Below the pieces are notes generated by a model that was given only the letters and a program-made list of their open reading frames with translations, was not told where the DNA came from and made no database searches. This document shows positions 17,242 through 26,865 of a DNA stretch of 64,000 nucleotides, in pieces. Origin of the DNA: Marinobacter sp050379415 (GTDB taxonomy: Bacteria; Pseudomonadota; Gammaproteobacteria; Pseudomonadales; Oleiphilaceae); contig NZ_JBNRLS010000002.1 in NCBI RefSeq assembly GCF_050379415.1, positions 744,001 through 808,000 on the forward strand, in the 5' to 3' direction. Made by a program: the position numbers and the translations under genes. Positions within the stretch are counted from its first letter, which is position 1, and each line of letters begins with the position of its first letter.

Positions 17242-18252
17242 TTATTTCGCGATCAGACGATCAGGAATAGTCAGCCCCTGCTCCTCATAGAAGCGAGCCG
17301 CACCCGGGTGCAGCGGCATAGGCAGGCCGGTAATGGCCTTTTCCAGGGCCATGGCCTTGGTTGCCGGATGGATGTTGTTCAGGAACGGCAGGTTGGCATA
17401 GATCGTCTTGGTAATTTCGTAGACATCTTCCTCGGAGACATCGGCCCGCACCGCGAGGATGTTCGGCTGGGCGATGGTGTTGATGTCCTTTTCCTGATTC
17501 GGATAAGTGCCGGCCGGAATGTTGTAGTGGCTCCAGAGCTCAAAGTTGCTGTTCACCTTCGCCAGCTGCTCGTCATTGAAATCCAGAGTGGTGATTTCAT
17601 TGCCCAGGTTGGCGTAGGCACGGGTCACCGCCGAAGCAGGAACGCCAGCAGGAATGTTCATCCCATCAATGTTGCCGTTTTGCAGGGCATCGGCACTGGG
17701 ACCATAACCCAGGTAAGCCAGGTCCATTTTCTCAAGGTCAATACCGAGCTGGCCGAGAATATAGCGCCCGGAGCCTTCCGTACCAGAGTTGCGGGCACCA
17801 ATCGAGAAGGTCTCATCGTAAAGGTTGGACATATCATCAATGGTGCCTGATTCAGCCAATTCCTCTTGAATCACAAAATGCTCCACGTTCTGCCAGAGCA
17901 TGGAGACCGAACGCAGGTTCTTGTATGCCTTGGGTACCGGTCCGGTACCGTTCCAGGCATAGGCCCCATAGAGACCCTGGAGAATACCGAACTGGATCTG
18001 CCCTTCGTCCATCAGCTTCAGGTTCTCGCCGGAGCCAGCCGAGCTGATGGCAGAGACAGAGATACCGGTTTTCGGCTCAAGCTTGACCTTGATCAGGGTG
18101 GAAATGGCGACACCCACGGGGTAATAGGTACCACCGGTCGTAGCGGTGCCCATCACATAATTTCCCTCGGCCTGCGCGCTGAGCGGAGAAAGGGAAACCG
18201 CTGCAGCAGCGGCCAGCCCCATGGCGGATTTCAGGAAGTTTCGCTTGTTCAT
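17242..18252 (-). CDS. TAXI-family TRAP transporter solute-binding protein
   Basis: The 336-residue periplasmic receptor has a Sec signal peptide (MNKRNFLKSAMGLAAAAAV, cleavage after SAQA near 28) and the TAXI hallmark GTATTGGTYYPVGVAIS at the mature N-terminus, followed by the central block FSIGARNSGTEGSGRYIL. It delivers substrate to the fused permease downstream. AGAGGT precedes the ATG. This is the first gene of a receptor-permease-TSUP exporter operon. Confidence 0.94.
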   Translation of the reverse strand: MNKRNFLKSAMGLAAAAAVSLSPLSAQAEGNYVMGTATTGGTYYPVGVAISTLIKVKLEPKTGISVSAISSAGSGENLKLMDEGQIQFGILQGLYGAYAWNGTGPVPKAYKNLRSVSMLWQNVEHFVIQEELAESGTIDDMSNLYDETFSIGARNSGTEGSGRYILGQLGIDLEKMDLAYLGYGPSADALQNGNIDGMNIPAGVPASAVTRAYANLGNEITTLDFNDEQLAKVNSNFELWSHYNIPAGTYPNQEKDINTIAQPNILAVRADVSEEDVYEITKTIYANLPFLNNIHPATKAMALEKAITGLPMPLHPGAARFYEEQGLTIPDRLIAK

Positions 18253-18369
18253 AACCCGTTACCTCTTTTCGTTATTTTTACTGAATAGGTCGAATTTAAC
18301 CTTCTCAACATAGTCGCTGGATCCGCCCGTTTCCACCCGATGGGTAAACATAACTTTCTGTTACGGCAC

Positions 18370-18403
18370 AAAAAAGCCCCCGACTCAGGTGCCGGGGGCT
18401 TTT
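18370..18403 (-). terminator. Intrinsic terminator of putP
   Basis: GCCCCCG and CGGGGGC pair over a 10-nt loop with A/T runs on both sides. It lies downstream of putP on the minus strand, before the TAXI receptor gene, and separates the proline and TRAP transcription units. Confidence 0.9.
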
Positions 18404-18439
18404 CATATCCGGGATCATCTCCCGGCCACAGTTACTGCC

Positions 18440-19933
18440 TTACGGCAGGTTGTGGTACCGCGCCTTGATGGCCTTGTCGAAGCCGGCCAGGATATCGGCA
18501 TGCGGCTTGTCGCCGACCTTGGAGACCACCACGATGGCGATGGTGGCGAAGATGAAGCCCGGAATGATCTCGTACAGATCAAGGATGCCACCAGACATGT
18601 TGCCCCAGACCACAACGGTCACACCACCGACGATGATGCCGGCAATGGCGCCCGCCCTGGTCATTTCACGCCAGAACAGGGACAGGATCAGGGCCGGACC
18701 GAAGGCGGCGCCGAAGCCTGCCCACGCATAGGACACCAGTTCCAGAACCTTGCTGTCCGGGTTAAGGCCCAGGATACAGGCGATGATCGCAATGCCGACG
18801 ACGGCAAAGCGGCCAACCCAAACCAGTTCCGCCTGTGACGCGTCCTTGCGGAAGAGCGCCTTGTAGAAATCCTCGGCCAGTGCGGAGGAGGAAACCAGCA
18901 GCTGGGAATCCGCCGTACTCATGATGGCGGCCAGGATCGCAGCCAGCAGGACACCGGCAATCACCGGGTGGAACAGGGCGTCAACCAGCAGCATGAAGGC
19001 ACGCTCGCCGTCTTCCAGCGGGGTGTCGAAGTAGCCGATGGCAGAGAAACCAACCAGCAGGGCGCCCAGCAGGCCGAGGCCACTCCAGACCACAGCGATG
19101 CGACGCGCAGTCGGTACGTCATCTTCGCTACGGATTGCCTTGAAGCGTGCGAGGATGTGCGGCTGGCCGAAGTAACCCAGGCCCCAGCCAAGCAGGGACA
19201 GAATCGCCAGGAAGCCGAGGGCTTCGCCGTCAGTGCCTGTGAAGGCATTCATCAACTCGGGATTCTTGGCAGACATGGCTGCGGAGGTCTCGCCCCAGCC
19301 GCCGGCAAGGTTCATGGCGATGATCGGAACCAGCAACAGAGCAGCAAACATCAGCAGGCCCTGTACCACGTCAGTCCAGGAAACCGCCAGGAAACCACCG
19401 AAGAAGGTGTAGGAAACAACCGCGATGGTGCCAACGACGACGGCGACGGTGTAATCCAGGCCGAACACGGTTTCAAACAGCTTGCCGCCCGCAACCAGAC
19501 CGGAACTGGTGTAGAACAGGAAGAACAGCAGGATGAAGAACGCACAGACCACCCGGAGGATCCGGCTGGTGTCGTTGAACCGGTTCTCGAAGAACGACGG
19601 CAGCGTGAGCGAGTCACCGGCGGAGAGCGAGTAGGTGCGCAGGCGGCTGGCGACGAACAGCCAGTTCAGCCAGGTACCGACCAACAGGCCGACGGCAATC
19701 CAGATAGCCTCGAAACCGGCGGCATAGGCATAACCGGGCAGGCCCAGCAGCAACCAGCCACTCATATCGGAGGCACCGGCACTCAGTGCAGAAGGCAGCG
19801 GACCGAGGGAACGGCCGCCGAGAATGTAATCAGAAAGGTTGGAAGTACGCTTCCAGGCCACATAACCGATGCCCAGCATCAGCAGGATGTAGGCGATAAA
19901 GGTTATCGTGACCCCTACGTTGTTTCCTATCAT
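18440..19933 (-). CDS. putP: Sodium/proline symporter
   Basis: The 497-residue SSS-family symporter has 13 predicted membrane helices and matches PutP over its length. Family blocks include LSDYILGGRSLGPLPSALSA, SDMSGWLLLGLPGYAY (the sodium and proline site region) and STADSQLLVSSSALAEDF. It takes up proline with Na+ for catabolism. GGGGAG stands about 8 nt before the ATG. It lies 157 bp downstream of putA on the same strand and follows it functionally; the gap may hold a separate promoter. Confidence 0.95.
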   Translation of the reverse strand: MIGNNVGVTITFIAYILLMLGIGYVAWKRTSNLSDYILGGRSLGPLPSALSAGASDMSGWLLLGLPGYAYAAGFEAIWIAVGLLVGTWLNWLFVASRLRTYSLSAGDSLTLPSFFENRFNDTSRILRVVCAFFILLFFLFYTSSGLVAGGKLFETVFGLDYTVAVVVGTIAVVSYTFFGGFLAVSWTDVVQGLLMFAALLLVPIIAMNLAGGWGETSAAMSAKNPELMNAFTGTDGEALGFLAILSLLGWGLGYFGQPHILARFKAIRSEDDVPTARRIAVVWSGLGLLGALLVGFSAIGYFDTPLEDGERAFMLLVDALFHPVIAGVLLAAILAAIMSTADSQLLVSSSALAEDFYKALFRKDASQAELVWVGRFAVVGIAIIACILGLNPDSKVLELVSYAWAGFGAAFGPALILSLFWREMTRAGAIAGIIVGGVTVVVWGNMSGGILDLYEIIPGFIFATIAIVVVSKVGDKPHADILAGFDKAIKARYHNLP

Positions 19934-20090
19934 TTCGGTTTTCTCCCCGTGCGCTTTTTGGGTTACTTGTTGTTGACTTGCAACGGCTCTCCTTCTGCAC
20001 CCTGGGTTCAGGATGAGAGGGACAACCCTGATCCGGGCGCGTCACCGCCCGAATTCAGTGAGACATCCATGTCTTCTGTTCTTTTGATCC

Positions 20091-23000
20091 TTAAACCTTT
20101 TCAATGCCCAGCGACAGCAACGAGGCGTTGCCTCCGACCGCCGTGGTATTGACCGTCCTTGTGCGCTCTGTTGAAAAGCGCTGCAGGTAATGGGGGCCGC
20201 CGGCCTTGGGGCCGGTACCGGAAAGGCCCCGGCCTCCGAAGGGCTGAACCCCCACCACTGCTCCGATCTGATTGCGGTTGACATAGGTATTACCCACTTT
20301 CACCCGCTGCTCAATATACGAAGCGGTGGACTCGCTCCGGCTGTGAATGCCCAGAGTCAGTCCGTAACCGCTACCATTGATCTCATCGATGACCTCGTCC
20401 AGTCGCTCGGCATCGTAACGAACTACATGAAGAATCGGCCCAAAGTACTCGTCTTTCAAATCGTTTATGGTTTCGATGCCATAGGCGGACGGAGCAACGA
20501 AGTGGCCCGACTGGCAGGTCCACGGCACCGGCGCCCTGGCAATCAGCCGTGCGTTCCGGTCGAGTTCGTCCAGATGGGCCTGGAGCACCTGCCTAGCGTC
20601 CGCATCAATTACCGGGCCGACGTCAGTGCGGTGCAGCTCCGGGTTGCCAACGGACAACTGCTGCATGGCACCGGCAAGCATGGTCTCCATGCGATCCGCC
20701 ACATCGTTTTGTACATACAGCACCCGCAGTGCCGAACAGCGCTGCCCGGCACTGGCGAAGGCGGACTGCAAGACATCGCGCACCACCTGCTCGGGGAGCG
20801 CACTGCTGTCCACGATCATGGCGTTCTGCCCCCCGGTCTCGGCGATCAGGGGTACGATTGCTCCATCCCGGCCGGCCAGTGTCCGGTTCAGCAGATGGGC
20901 AACCTGTGTAGATCCGGTGAAGGCGATGCCGGCAATCCTGGGGTCCGGGGTCAGTATGCCGCCAAGTTCTTCGCCATCACCGGGTAACAGTTGAATCACA
21001 TCCGGCGGAAATCCCGCCTCGAGCATCAGCTCCACGGCCCGAAACGCAACGAGGCTGGCCTGCTCCGCCGGCTTGGCAATCACGGTATTGCCAGCCACAA
21101 GAGCGGCCATCACCTGGCCGGTAAAGATGGCCAACGGAAAGTTCCAGGGGCTGATGCACAGGAAGACACCCCGGCCTTCCATATACAGTTCATTGCTCTC
21201 ACCGGTCGGTCCCGGCAGAGCAATCGGGCTGCCAAAACGCGCACGACCCTGGATCGCATAGTAGCGGCAGAAATCCACCGCCTCACGGACCTCGTCGATA
21301 CCGTCCTGAATGGTCTTGCCCGCTTCGCGACAGCAGATCGCTATCAGCTCTTCCATGTTCTGCTCGAGCAGAACTGCATACCGTTCCAGATACCGGGCAC
21401 GCTCGGCGACCGAGCGCTCGTTCCACGCCCGAAAACCTGCATCAGCGGTCGCCAATGCCTCTTCGGCCTGATTCCTGCCTGCCCAAACCACGGTCCCCGG
21501 GCTTTTTGACAGGTCGTAGGGGGAACTCACTTCCTTACGCTGCCCGTCGAGCACCCGGGTGCCGCGGATCATCGGGCCGGCATGCCAGCTGGTGGCGGCC
21601 CACTGCCCAAGGCGACTGAGCAGCGGCTCAAGATGGGCCTCCACATGGGTATTCAGGCCACGGGAATTGGTCCGCTCGCCACCATAAATGCGTTCAGGTA
21701 GCGGAATCCGGTCATTGGTCAGAGCCGGGTACTTCTGGAGCTCCTGAACCGGGTTAAGGACCAGGTCTTCCACCGGCGTCTCGGCATCAACCAACCGGTG
21801 CACGAAAGATGAATTGGCGCCATTCTCAAGAAGGCGACGCACCAGGTAGGGCAACAGATCCTTGTGGGCACCGACCGGGGCATAGATCCGGACCGGAATG
21901 TCGTGCTCCTGCAGAATGCTGTTGTACAGGGCATCGCCCATGCCGTGCAGGCGCTGGAACTCGAATTCCCTGCCCTTGTCACGGGCCATGGCCAGAGCCG
22001 ACGCCACGGTGTGGGCATTGTGGCTCGCCAATTGCGGGTACAGTGCACCACGGGTGTAGTCACTGAGCAGGTAACGCAGGCAGGCCAGGTAGGAGGTATC
22101 GGTCGCTTCCTTCCGGGTAAAGACCGGGTAGCCTTCCAGCCCCAACTGCTGGCAGATCTTGATCTCGGTATCCCAGTACGCCCCCTTGACCAGACGGATG
22201 GGGATCTCGTCGCCCTGCTCTTTGGCCAGTTTCGTCAACCAGCACAGCGCCGGCAAGGCACGCTTGGAATAGGCCTGGATCACCATACCGAAGCCACCCC
22301 AGCCCTTGACGGCTTTCGAGCTGTAGACCTTCTCGAAAAGTTTCAGGGACAATTCCAGCCGGTCCATTTCCTCGGCATCGATGGTAATGGCCACATTATT
22401 CTGTCGGGCGACCGAGATCAGGTCACAGACTGTTCCATAAAGCTCCTCCATGACCCGGTGTTCCTGCGCCGCTTCGTACCGGGGATGCAGGGCGGAAAGT
22501 TTGATCGAGATGGACGGGCGCGGGGCTCCGTCGCCGGAATAGCTGTCATTACCGACAGCTTCGATCGCACCGAGATAATCCTTGAGGTAGCGGCCGGCGT
22601 CCTCTTCGGTCAGCGCTGCTTCACCGAGCATATCGAAGGAATAGGTGTAACCCAGCTGCCGGTATTCACGGGCGTTCTGCAACGCCTCGTCGATATCACG
22701 GCCAAGCACGAACTGTTTGCCCATGATCGCCATGGCCCTGTACATGGCACTGCGGATGACAGGTTCGCCACTTCGCTTGACCAGCCGCTTCCATATATTG
22801 GAGGGCGAGCCGTCCAGGCGCTTGTCCATTCTGACCACACGGCCGGTCAGCAACAGCCCCCAGGTCGAAGCGTTCACCAGGGTGGATTCACTGCGGCCCA
22901 CATACCGGTTCCAGTCCGCAACGGACATCTTGTCTTCAATAAGCGCATCGGCGGTTTGCTTGTCCGGAATGCGCATCAGCGCCTCGGCCAGGCACATCAG

Positions 23001-23270
23001 CAGAATGCCTTCTTCGGTATCGAGGCTGTATTGCTGGAGCAGCGCGTCGACCATGTGAACCGCGTCGTCCTGTTCCCGGACTTTCCGGATCAGATTGGTT
23101 GCAGTAGCGGTCACGGCCCGGTGTTCAGCAGTATCACTCTGGGCAAGGGGGATCAGTTCATTCAGGTAGGCAGACTCATCAACGGCATAGTTGGCCGTCA
23201 GGGCATGCCAGAAAAACGATCTCGGCTGCTCCTGAAAAACCGGCTCTAATACCCTGCTCGCTTGAAACAT
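20091..23270 (-). CDS. putA: Bifunctional proline dehydrogenase / P5C dehydrogenase
   Basis: The 1059-residue enzyme oxidises proline to pyrroline-5-carboxylate with FAD, then to glutamate with NAD+, passing the intermediate internally. The PRODH half has SIKLSALHPRYE and RLVKGAYWDTEIK (about residue 360). The aldehyde dehydrogenase half has FTGSTQVAHLLN, the general-base region IAETGGQNAM (near 807) and catalytic Cys in GQRCSALR (near 843). It begins directly with the alpha-helical arm and lacks the ribbon-helix-helix DNA-binding domain of E. coli PutA, so it cannot repress its own operon that way. This fits the AraC-type gene just upstream. AGGGG precedes the ATG. Confidence 0.96.
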   Translation of the reverse strand: MFQASRVLEPVFQEQPRSFFWHALTANYAVDESAYLNELIPLAQSDTAEHRAVTATATNLIRKVREQDDAVHMVDALLQQYSLDTEEGILLMCLAEALMRIPDKQTADALIEDKMSVADWNRYVGRSESTLVNASTWGLLLTGRVVRMDKRLDGSPSNIWKRLVKRSGEPVIRSAMYRAMAIMGKQFVLGRDIDEALQNAREYRQLGYTYSFDMLGEAALTEEDAGRYLKDYLGAIEAVGNDSYSGDGAPRPSISIKLSALHPRYEAAQEHRVMEELYGTVCDLISVARQNNVAITIDAEEMDRLELSLKLFEKVYSSKAVKGWGGFGMVIQAYSKRALPALCWLTKLAKEQGDEIPIRLVKGAYWDTEIKICQQLGLEGYPVFTRKEATDTSYLACLRYLLSDYTRGALYPQLASHNAHTVASALAMARDKGREFEFQRLHGMGDALYNSILQEHDIPVRIYAPVGAHKDLLPYLVRRLLENGANSSFVHRLVDAETPVEDLVLNPVQELQKYPALTNDRIPLPERIYGGERTNSRGLNTHVEAHLEPLLSRLGQWAATSWHAGPMIRGTRVLDGQRKEVSSPYDLSKSPGTVVWAGRNQAEEALATADAGFRAWNERSVAERARYLERYAVLLEQNMEELIAICCREAGKTIQDGIDEVREAVDFCRYYAIQGRARFGSPIALPGPTGESNELYMEGRGVFLCISPWNFPLAIFTGQVMAALVAGNTVIAKPAEQASLVAFRAVELMLEAGFPPDVIQLLPGDGEELGGILTPDPRIAGIAFTGSTQVAHLLNRTLAGRDGAIVPLIAETGGQNAMIVDSSALPEQVVRDVLQSAFASAGQRCSALRVLYVQNDVADRMETMLAGAMQQLSVGNPELHRTDVGPVIDADARQVLQAHLDELDRNARLIARAPVPWTCQSGHFVAPSAYGIETINDLKDEYFGPILHVVRYDAERLDEVIDEINGSGYGLTLGIHSRSESTASYIEQRVKVGNTYVNRNQIGAVVGVQPFGGRGLSGTGPKAGGPHYLQRFSTERTRTVNTTAVGGNASLLSLGIEKV

Positions 23271-23399
23271 CTGAGCGCCCCTGAAAGAAACCGGTGTTGC
23301 GACCGGTCGACCATTTATCCTTGTTATAAAGAAGCCGCCGCGTCCTGACGGCAGTTCATTGAGGGTATAAGTTAGTATTACTACGGATCTACGGCTTAC

Positions 23400-23415
23400 A
23401 GAATCCTACGATTCT
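23400..23415. promoter_or_regulatory. Inverted repeat upstream of putA
   Basis: AGAATC and GATTCT form a perfect 6-bp inverted repeat around a 4-nt centre, about 130 bp before the putA start in an AT-rich gap between pruR and putA. It may be a regulator site or a weak 3' hairpin of pruR; the sequence alone does not decide. Confidence 0.3.
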
Positions 23416-23454
23416 TTTGCAAAAACGTCCTGAATCGGCAGTTTTTTACAAAAA

Positions 23455-24234
23455 TCAGGCAACTTTTTCGCCAAACCGAAGCTTTGATGGCGTGGTTCCC
23501 TTGTGTTTGCGCAACGTGTTGGTGAGGGCGCTCTGGGAAGAGAAGCCGGTGCGGTAGCTGACTTCCGACACCGAAAGTGATGTGGAAACCAGAAGCTGCA
23601 CAGCCTGGTCAATACGGGTCTGTAACAGGAACTGGTGGGGGGTGATGCCGGTGACGTCGCGAAACATTTCATGGAACCGACTGACGCTGAGACAGGCAAC
23701 ACCGGCCAGGTCTTCCACCCGGATCTTTCGGTGCAGGTTTTCCATGATGTACCGGCGGATCACGTCGGGGCTGATGGTATTCCGGTTGGTGACCACCTTG
23801 TGGGTATCGTTCAGCCTCTCGGCCATGCAGTGGAGAATGCTCGCGGCCAGGTGGCGTTTCATGCCGTCGTTATCGGGGGCCCGATCAAACTCGCCGGCGG
23901 CAAACTGGACAAGGCCCTGAAGCTGATTATCCATTTCCAGCGTACGAGGGCGCTCGAACAACGGCGCCAGACGTTCATAATCCTTATGGGCCGGTGTATT
24001 GAGGGCCGGCGTGTAGGGATCCAGGTTGATCACCAGAACATGGTTCTGATTGTCGCCGCAGTAGTCGTGTCTTGCTTCCGTGGGTACCAGGCAGGCTTTC
24101 CACGTGTCCAGGTGGGAACCGGTACCGTCAACGCTCAGGTCAGCCTCACCCCGAACGCCAACAACCACCTGATGGTGCTCGTGACGGTGCTGGTGCGATG
24201 CGATGGGCAGCTTTAACAGGCGAGCGTCAAGCAT
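23455..24234 (-). CDS. pruR: AraC-family activator, PruR-like proline-utilisation regulator
   Basis: The 259-residue protein has an N-terminal cupin-type sensor (HRHEHHQVVVGVRGEADLSV, then HDYCG) and a C-terminal pair of helix-turn-helix motifs (about 160-255), including LAGVACLSVSRFHEMFRDVTG and VSYRTGFSSQSALTNTLRK. It lies directly upstream of putA and on the same strand. In Pseudomonas aeruginosa, PruR of this type activates putA-putP with proline. The name is assigned by context and recalled similarity. The start has only a weak ribosome-binding site. Confidence 0.8.
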   Translation of the reverse strand: MLDARLLKLPIASHQHRHEHHQVVVGVRGEADLSVDGTGSHLDTWKACLVPTEARHDYCGDNQNHVLVINLDPYTPALNTPAHKDYERLAPLFERPRTLEMDNQLQGLVQFAAGEFDRAPDNDGMKRHLAASILHCMAERLNDTHKVVTNRNTISPDVIRRYIMENLHRKIRVEDLAGVACLSVSRFHEMFRDVTGITPHQFLLQTRIDQAVQLLVSTSLSVSEVSYRTGFSSQSALTNTLRKHKGTTPSKLRFGEKVA

Positions 24235-24335
24235 GATGACAACCGGTTCTAACTGAGAATGTCACTCAATTAAAGCAGATCCGGACAGAAAGTGCACGAA
24301 ACGGGAAGTTTCTGGCCATTGCACTACTGCCTCGA

Positions 24336-24968
24336 TTAACGGGAAGCAGCAACCAGAGAACGCACGAGCCCGGTCACTTGCTCGCTGACTTCCGCCAGCG
24401 GTGCCGACGCATCAACACGGTGGTAACGGTCCGGGGCGTTACGGGCACGCTCCAGATAGGTGTCGCGGATACGCTGGAAAAAAGACACGGCCTCCTGCTC
24501 GAACCGGTCCAGATCACCCCGATGACGTGCCCGGGCCATACCGATTTCCACCGGAGCGTCCAGCAGGATGATGTGATCCGGCCGGACGTCACCCTGAACC
24601 AGGTTCTCCAGCTGGCCGATACGCTCTTTGGACACCCCTCGACCACCCCCCTGATAGGCGAAGGTCGCATCGGTAAAGCGATCGCAGAGCACCCACTGCC
24701 CTGCCTCCAATGCCGGGAGAATCCGGGTGTGCAAATGCTGTGCACGGGCCGCAAACATCAGCAGAAGCTCGGTCAGCTCGTGCACCGGCTCATCCCGCGG
24801 CGAGAGCAGCAACTCGCGAATCGCTTCGGCCATCGGCGTACCACCCGGCTCCCGGGTCACAACCACATCGATGCCTTCGGAGCGCAACACCTCGGCGGCA
24901 TTGGCGAGCTGCGTGGATTTGCCAACGCCCTCGGTACCCTCAAAGGTAATGAACTGACCCCGTTTCAC
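24336..24968 (-). CDS. tmk: Thymidylate kinase
   Basis: The 210-residue kinase phosphorylates dTMP to dTDP. The P-loop GTEGVGKS is at 11-18, the DRF-type substrate motif is CDRFTDATFAYQGGGRG, and a LID region rich in Arg follows (MARARHRGDLDRFE). The GTG start overlaps the mltG stop by 4 bp, so the two are translationally coupled. It is the last gene of the lipid operon here: holB, which follows tmk in E. coli and Pseudomonas, is absent and pruR follows instead. Confidence 0.97.
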   Translation of the reverse strand: MKRGQFITFEGTEGVGKSTQLANAAEVLRSEGIDVVVTREPGGTPMAEAIRELLLSPRDEPVHELTELLLMFAARAQHLHTRILPALEAGQWVLCDRFTDATFAYQGGGRGVSKERIGQLENLVQGDVRPDHIILLDAPVEIGMARARHRGDLDRFEQEAVSFFQRIRDTYLERARNAPDRYHRVDASAPLAEVSEQVTGLVRSLVAASR

Positions 24969-26035
24969 TGGTCCTGCTCCTCTCTGGCGTCTCCGTCGTT
25001 CCCGGGAGGCGGAGACGACCGGTAATCGTCACGGCGATTGAGCTGAAATTCCCGGACCGCTTTCTGATGTTCCGCAAGGGTGCGCGAAAACTTGTGAGTG
25101 CCATCACCACGGGCAACAAAGTACAGTGATTCCCCTTCTTTCGGGTGCAAAGCCGCGTGAATAGCCTCCTGGCCCGGGAGGGCAATGGGAGTCGGTGGCA
25201 AACCATCAATCCGGTAGGTGTTGTAGGGAGTATAGGTGCGCAGATCCTTGCTGCCGATCCGGCCCTGGTACTGATCACCCATTCCGTAGATCACGGTGGG
25301 GTCCGTTTGCAGTCGCATCCCCTTCTGCAGGCGCCGCACAAAAACCCCGGCCACTTCGTCCCGTTCGTGGGGCACACCCGTTTCCCGCTCAACAATCGAG
25401 GCCATGATCAACGCTTCGTAGGGAGTGTCATAGGGCAGGCCCTCTTCCCGTTTTTCCCACTCTTCAGCCAGAACGGTTTCCATCCGGTTGAAGGAGCGCT
25501 TCAGGAGATCCAGGTCGGATTCACTGCTGACAAACAGATAGGTGTCTGGAAAGAAGCGACCTTCAGGGTGCTCTTCCTCCGCGCCCATCGCCGCCATGAT
25601 TTCTTCGTCACTCCAGTTCGCGGTTTCCTGGCGGAGTCTTTCGGCACTGGCCAGCGCGGCCCTCATATCCTTGAACGTCCAGCCCTCGATGAACTGGATA
25701 CTCCAGTGTTTGATATCACCGGCCACCATGGTGTCGACCATGTCCCTGGCAGACATGCCATCGGTAAACTCATATTCACCAGCCTTGATTCGGGCCTGCT
25801 CCGGATTCAACCGGCCGTAAAGCCTGAGCCAGAGGCTCTTCTCCACGAGGCCCTGCGCTTGGAGCTGTTGCGCAACCCGGTTAAAGGCGGTTCCGGCCGG
25901 CACATTGAACAGCACCGGCTCCTCAAGCCTTACCGGCTCCTCAAGGGTTTCCAGCCCCTGCCAGACCCACAGGCCGGTACCGGCGGCAACTAGCACGGAG
26001 AGAGAGACACAAACAATCAGTAACTTCTTGAGCAA
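24965..26035 (-). CDS. mltG: Endolytic murein transglycosylase
   Basis: The 356-residue inner-membrane enzyme cleaves nascent glycan strands and helps set their length. One membrane helix near residues 4-26 is followed by a LysM-like subdomain and the YceG catalytic domain, whose key Glu lies in ALIMASIVERETG (about residue 217). The C-terminal motif LPPTPIALPG is also typical. It starts at a TTG codon a few bases after the pabC stop. The C-terminal tail is acidic and variable. Operon position between pabC and tmk is the common one. Confidence 0.95.
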   Translation of the reverse strand: MLKKLLIVCVSLSVLVAAGTGLWVWQGLETLEEPVRLEEPVLFNVPAGTAFNRVAQQLQAQGLVEKSLWLRLYGRLNPEQARIKAGEYEFTDGMSARDMVDTMVAGDIKHWSIQFIEGWTFKDMRAALASAERLRQETANWSDEEIMAAMGAEEEHPEGRFFPDTYLFVSSESDLDLLKRSFNRMETVLAEEWEKREEGLPYDTPYEALIMASIVERETGVPHERDEVAGVFVRRLQKGMRLQTDPTVIYGMGDQYQGRIGSKDLRTYTPYNTYRIDGLPPTPIALPGQEAIHAALHPKEGESLYFVARGDGTHKFSRTLAEHQKAVREFQLNRRDDYRSSPPPGNDGDAREEQDQ

Positions 26036-26040
26036 AGGAC

Positions 26041-26859
26041 TTATTCCAGTGTTTCGAGCGGATCGCAGATTGTCGCAAGTCCGCTATCTACAGGCAAATC
26101 CTGACCGGCAAGATTGCGAACCGCAACCACACCGAGGACGCTGTTCAGCAGATAGAAGGCCCGACATTCCGGCCCCATTATATGTTCCGGCAGCAACGGG
26201 CGCTCAATCACGACCTCGCCCCTGGCCTTGAGGCGCTCCAGCACCCAGTCGCGCATTATGCCGGCAACCGCCAACGAATCCCGCGGCGGTGAAATCCAGC
26301 CTTCTGTGGTGTTCAGCAGCAGGTTGGTCCGGGTTCCCTCCACCAGCTCGCCGTCCCCATTGGACTGCAGGACCTCGAAAACATCCCCGTCGAGTTCCCG
26401 GGCGGCCATCACCTGCTCCAGCCGGTTCAGGGACTTGATACCGGCCAACAATGGGTTGACCGTCAGCGGGATGCGGGAATACTCGACCCCGACACCATCG
26501 GAAGGAACGTAGGGCGGCGCAGCACTGGCGGACACCAGCAGGTTCGGAGTCATGTCCGGATCGGGACGATAACCTCGCCCTCCGGCGCCGCGGGTCAGGA
26601 TCAGTTTCAACACCCAGCGGGTATCAGCGCGGGAGCAGCCATACTGACTGGCGGCACGATCATAGACTTCCCGAACCTCTGCCCCGGTCACCGGGATGCC
26701 CAACCTTCCTGCATCCCGGACCAGACGGTCCAGGTGGCGGCCCACCAGGGTACCCCGGGCACCGACCATGAGAATGGTTTCAAACAGGCCGTCACCATAG
26801 GCCAGGCCGCGGTCGTTCGCGGGTAGGCCGCCATCTTCCGCCCAGAACACCCCCAGCAC
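26041..26859 (-). CDS. pabC: Aminodeoxychorismate lyase
   Basis: The 272-residue fold-type IV PLP enzyme splits 4-amino-4-deoxychorismate into pyruvate and p-aminobenzoate for folate synthesis. Visible family features are NDRGLAYGDGLFETI near the N-terminus, the PLP lysine in AGIKSLNRLEQVMA, and SNGDGELVEGTRTNLLL. It starts at GTG, 6 bp after the fabF stop, and ends just before mltG. The fabF-pabC-mltG-tmk order is conserved in gammaproteobacteria. Confidence 0.95.
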   Translation of the reverse strand: MLGVFWAEDGGLPANDRGLAYGDGLFETILMVGARGTLVGRHLDRLVRDAGRLGIPVTGAEVREVYDRAASQYGCSRADTRWVLKLILTRGAGGRGYRPDPDMTPNLLVSASAAPPYVPSDGVGVEYSRIPLTVNPLLAGIKSLNRLEQVMAARELDGDVFEVLQSNGDGELVEGTRTNLLLNTTEGWISPPRDSLAVAGIMRDWVLERLKARGEVVIERPLLPEHIMGPECRAFYLLNSVLGVVAVRNLAGQDLPVDSGLATICDPLETLE

Positions 26860-26865
26860 GCCCGA

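Noticed and set aside
23400..23415. AGAATC hairpin as the terminator of pruR
   Set aside because: The stem is short and not GC-rich, and the minus-strand downstream sequence has no T-run; reported only as an inverted repeat of unknown role.
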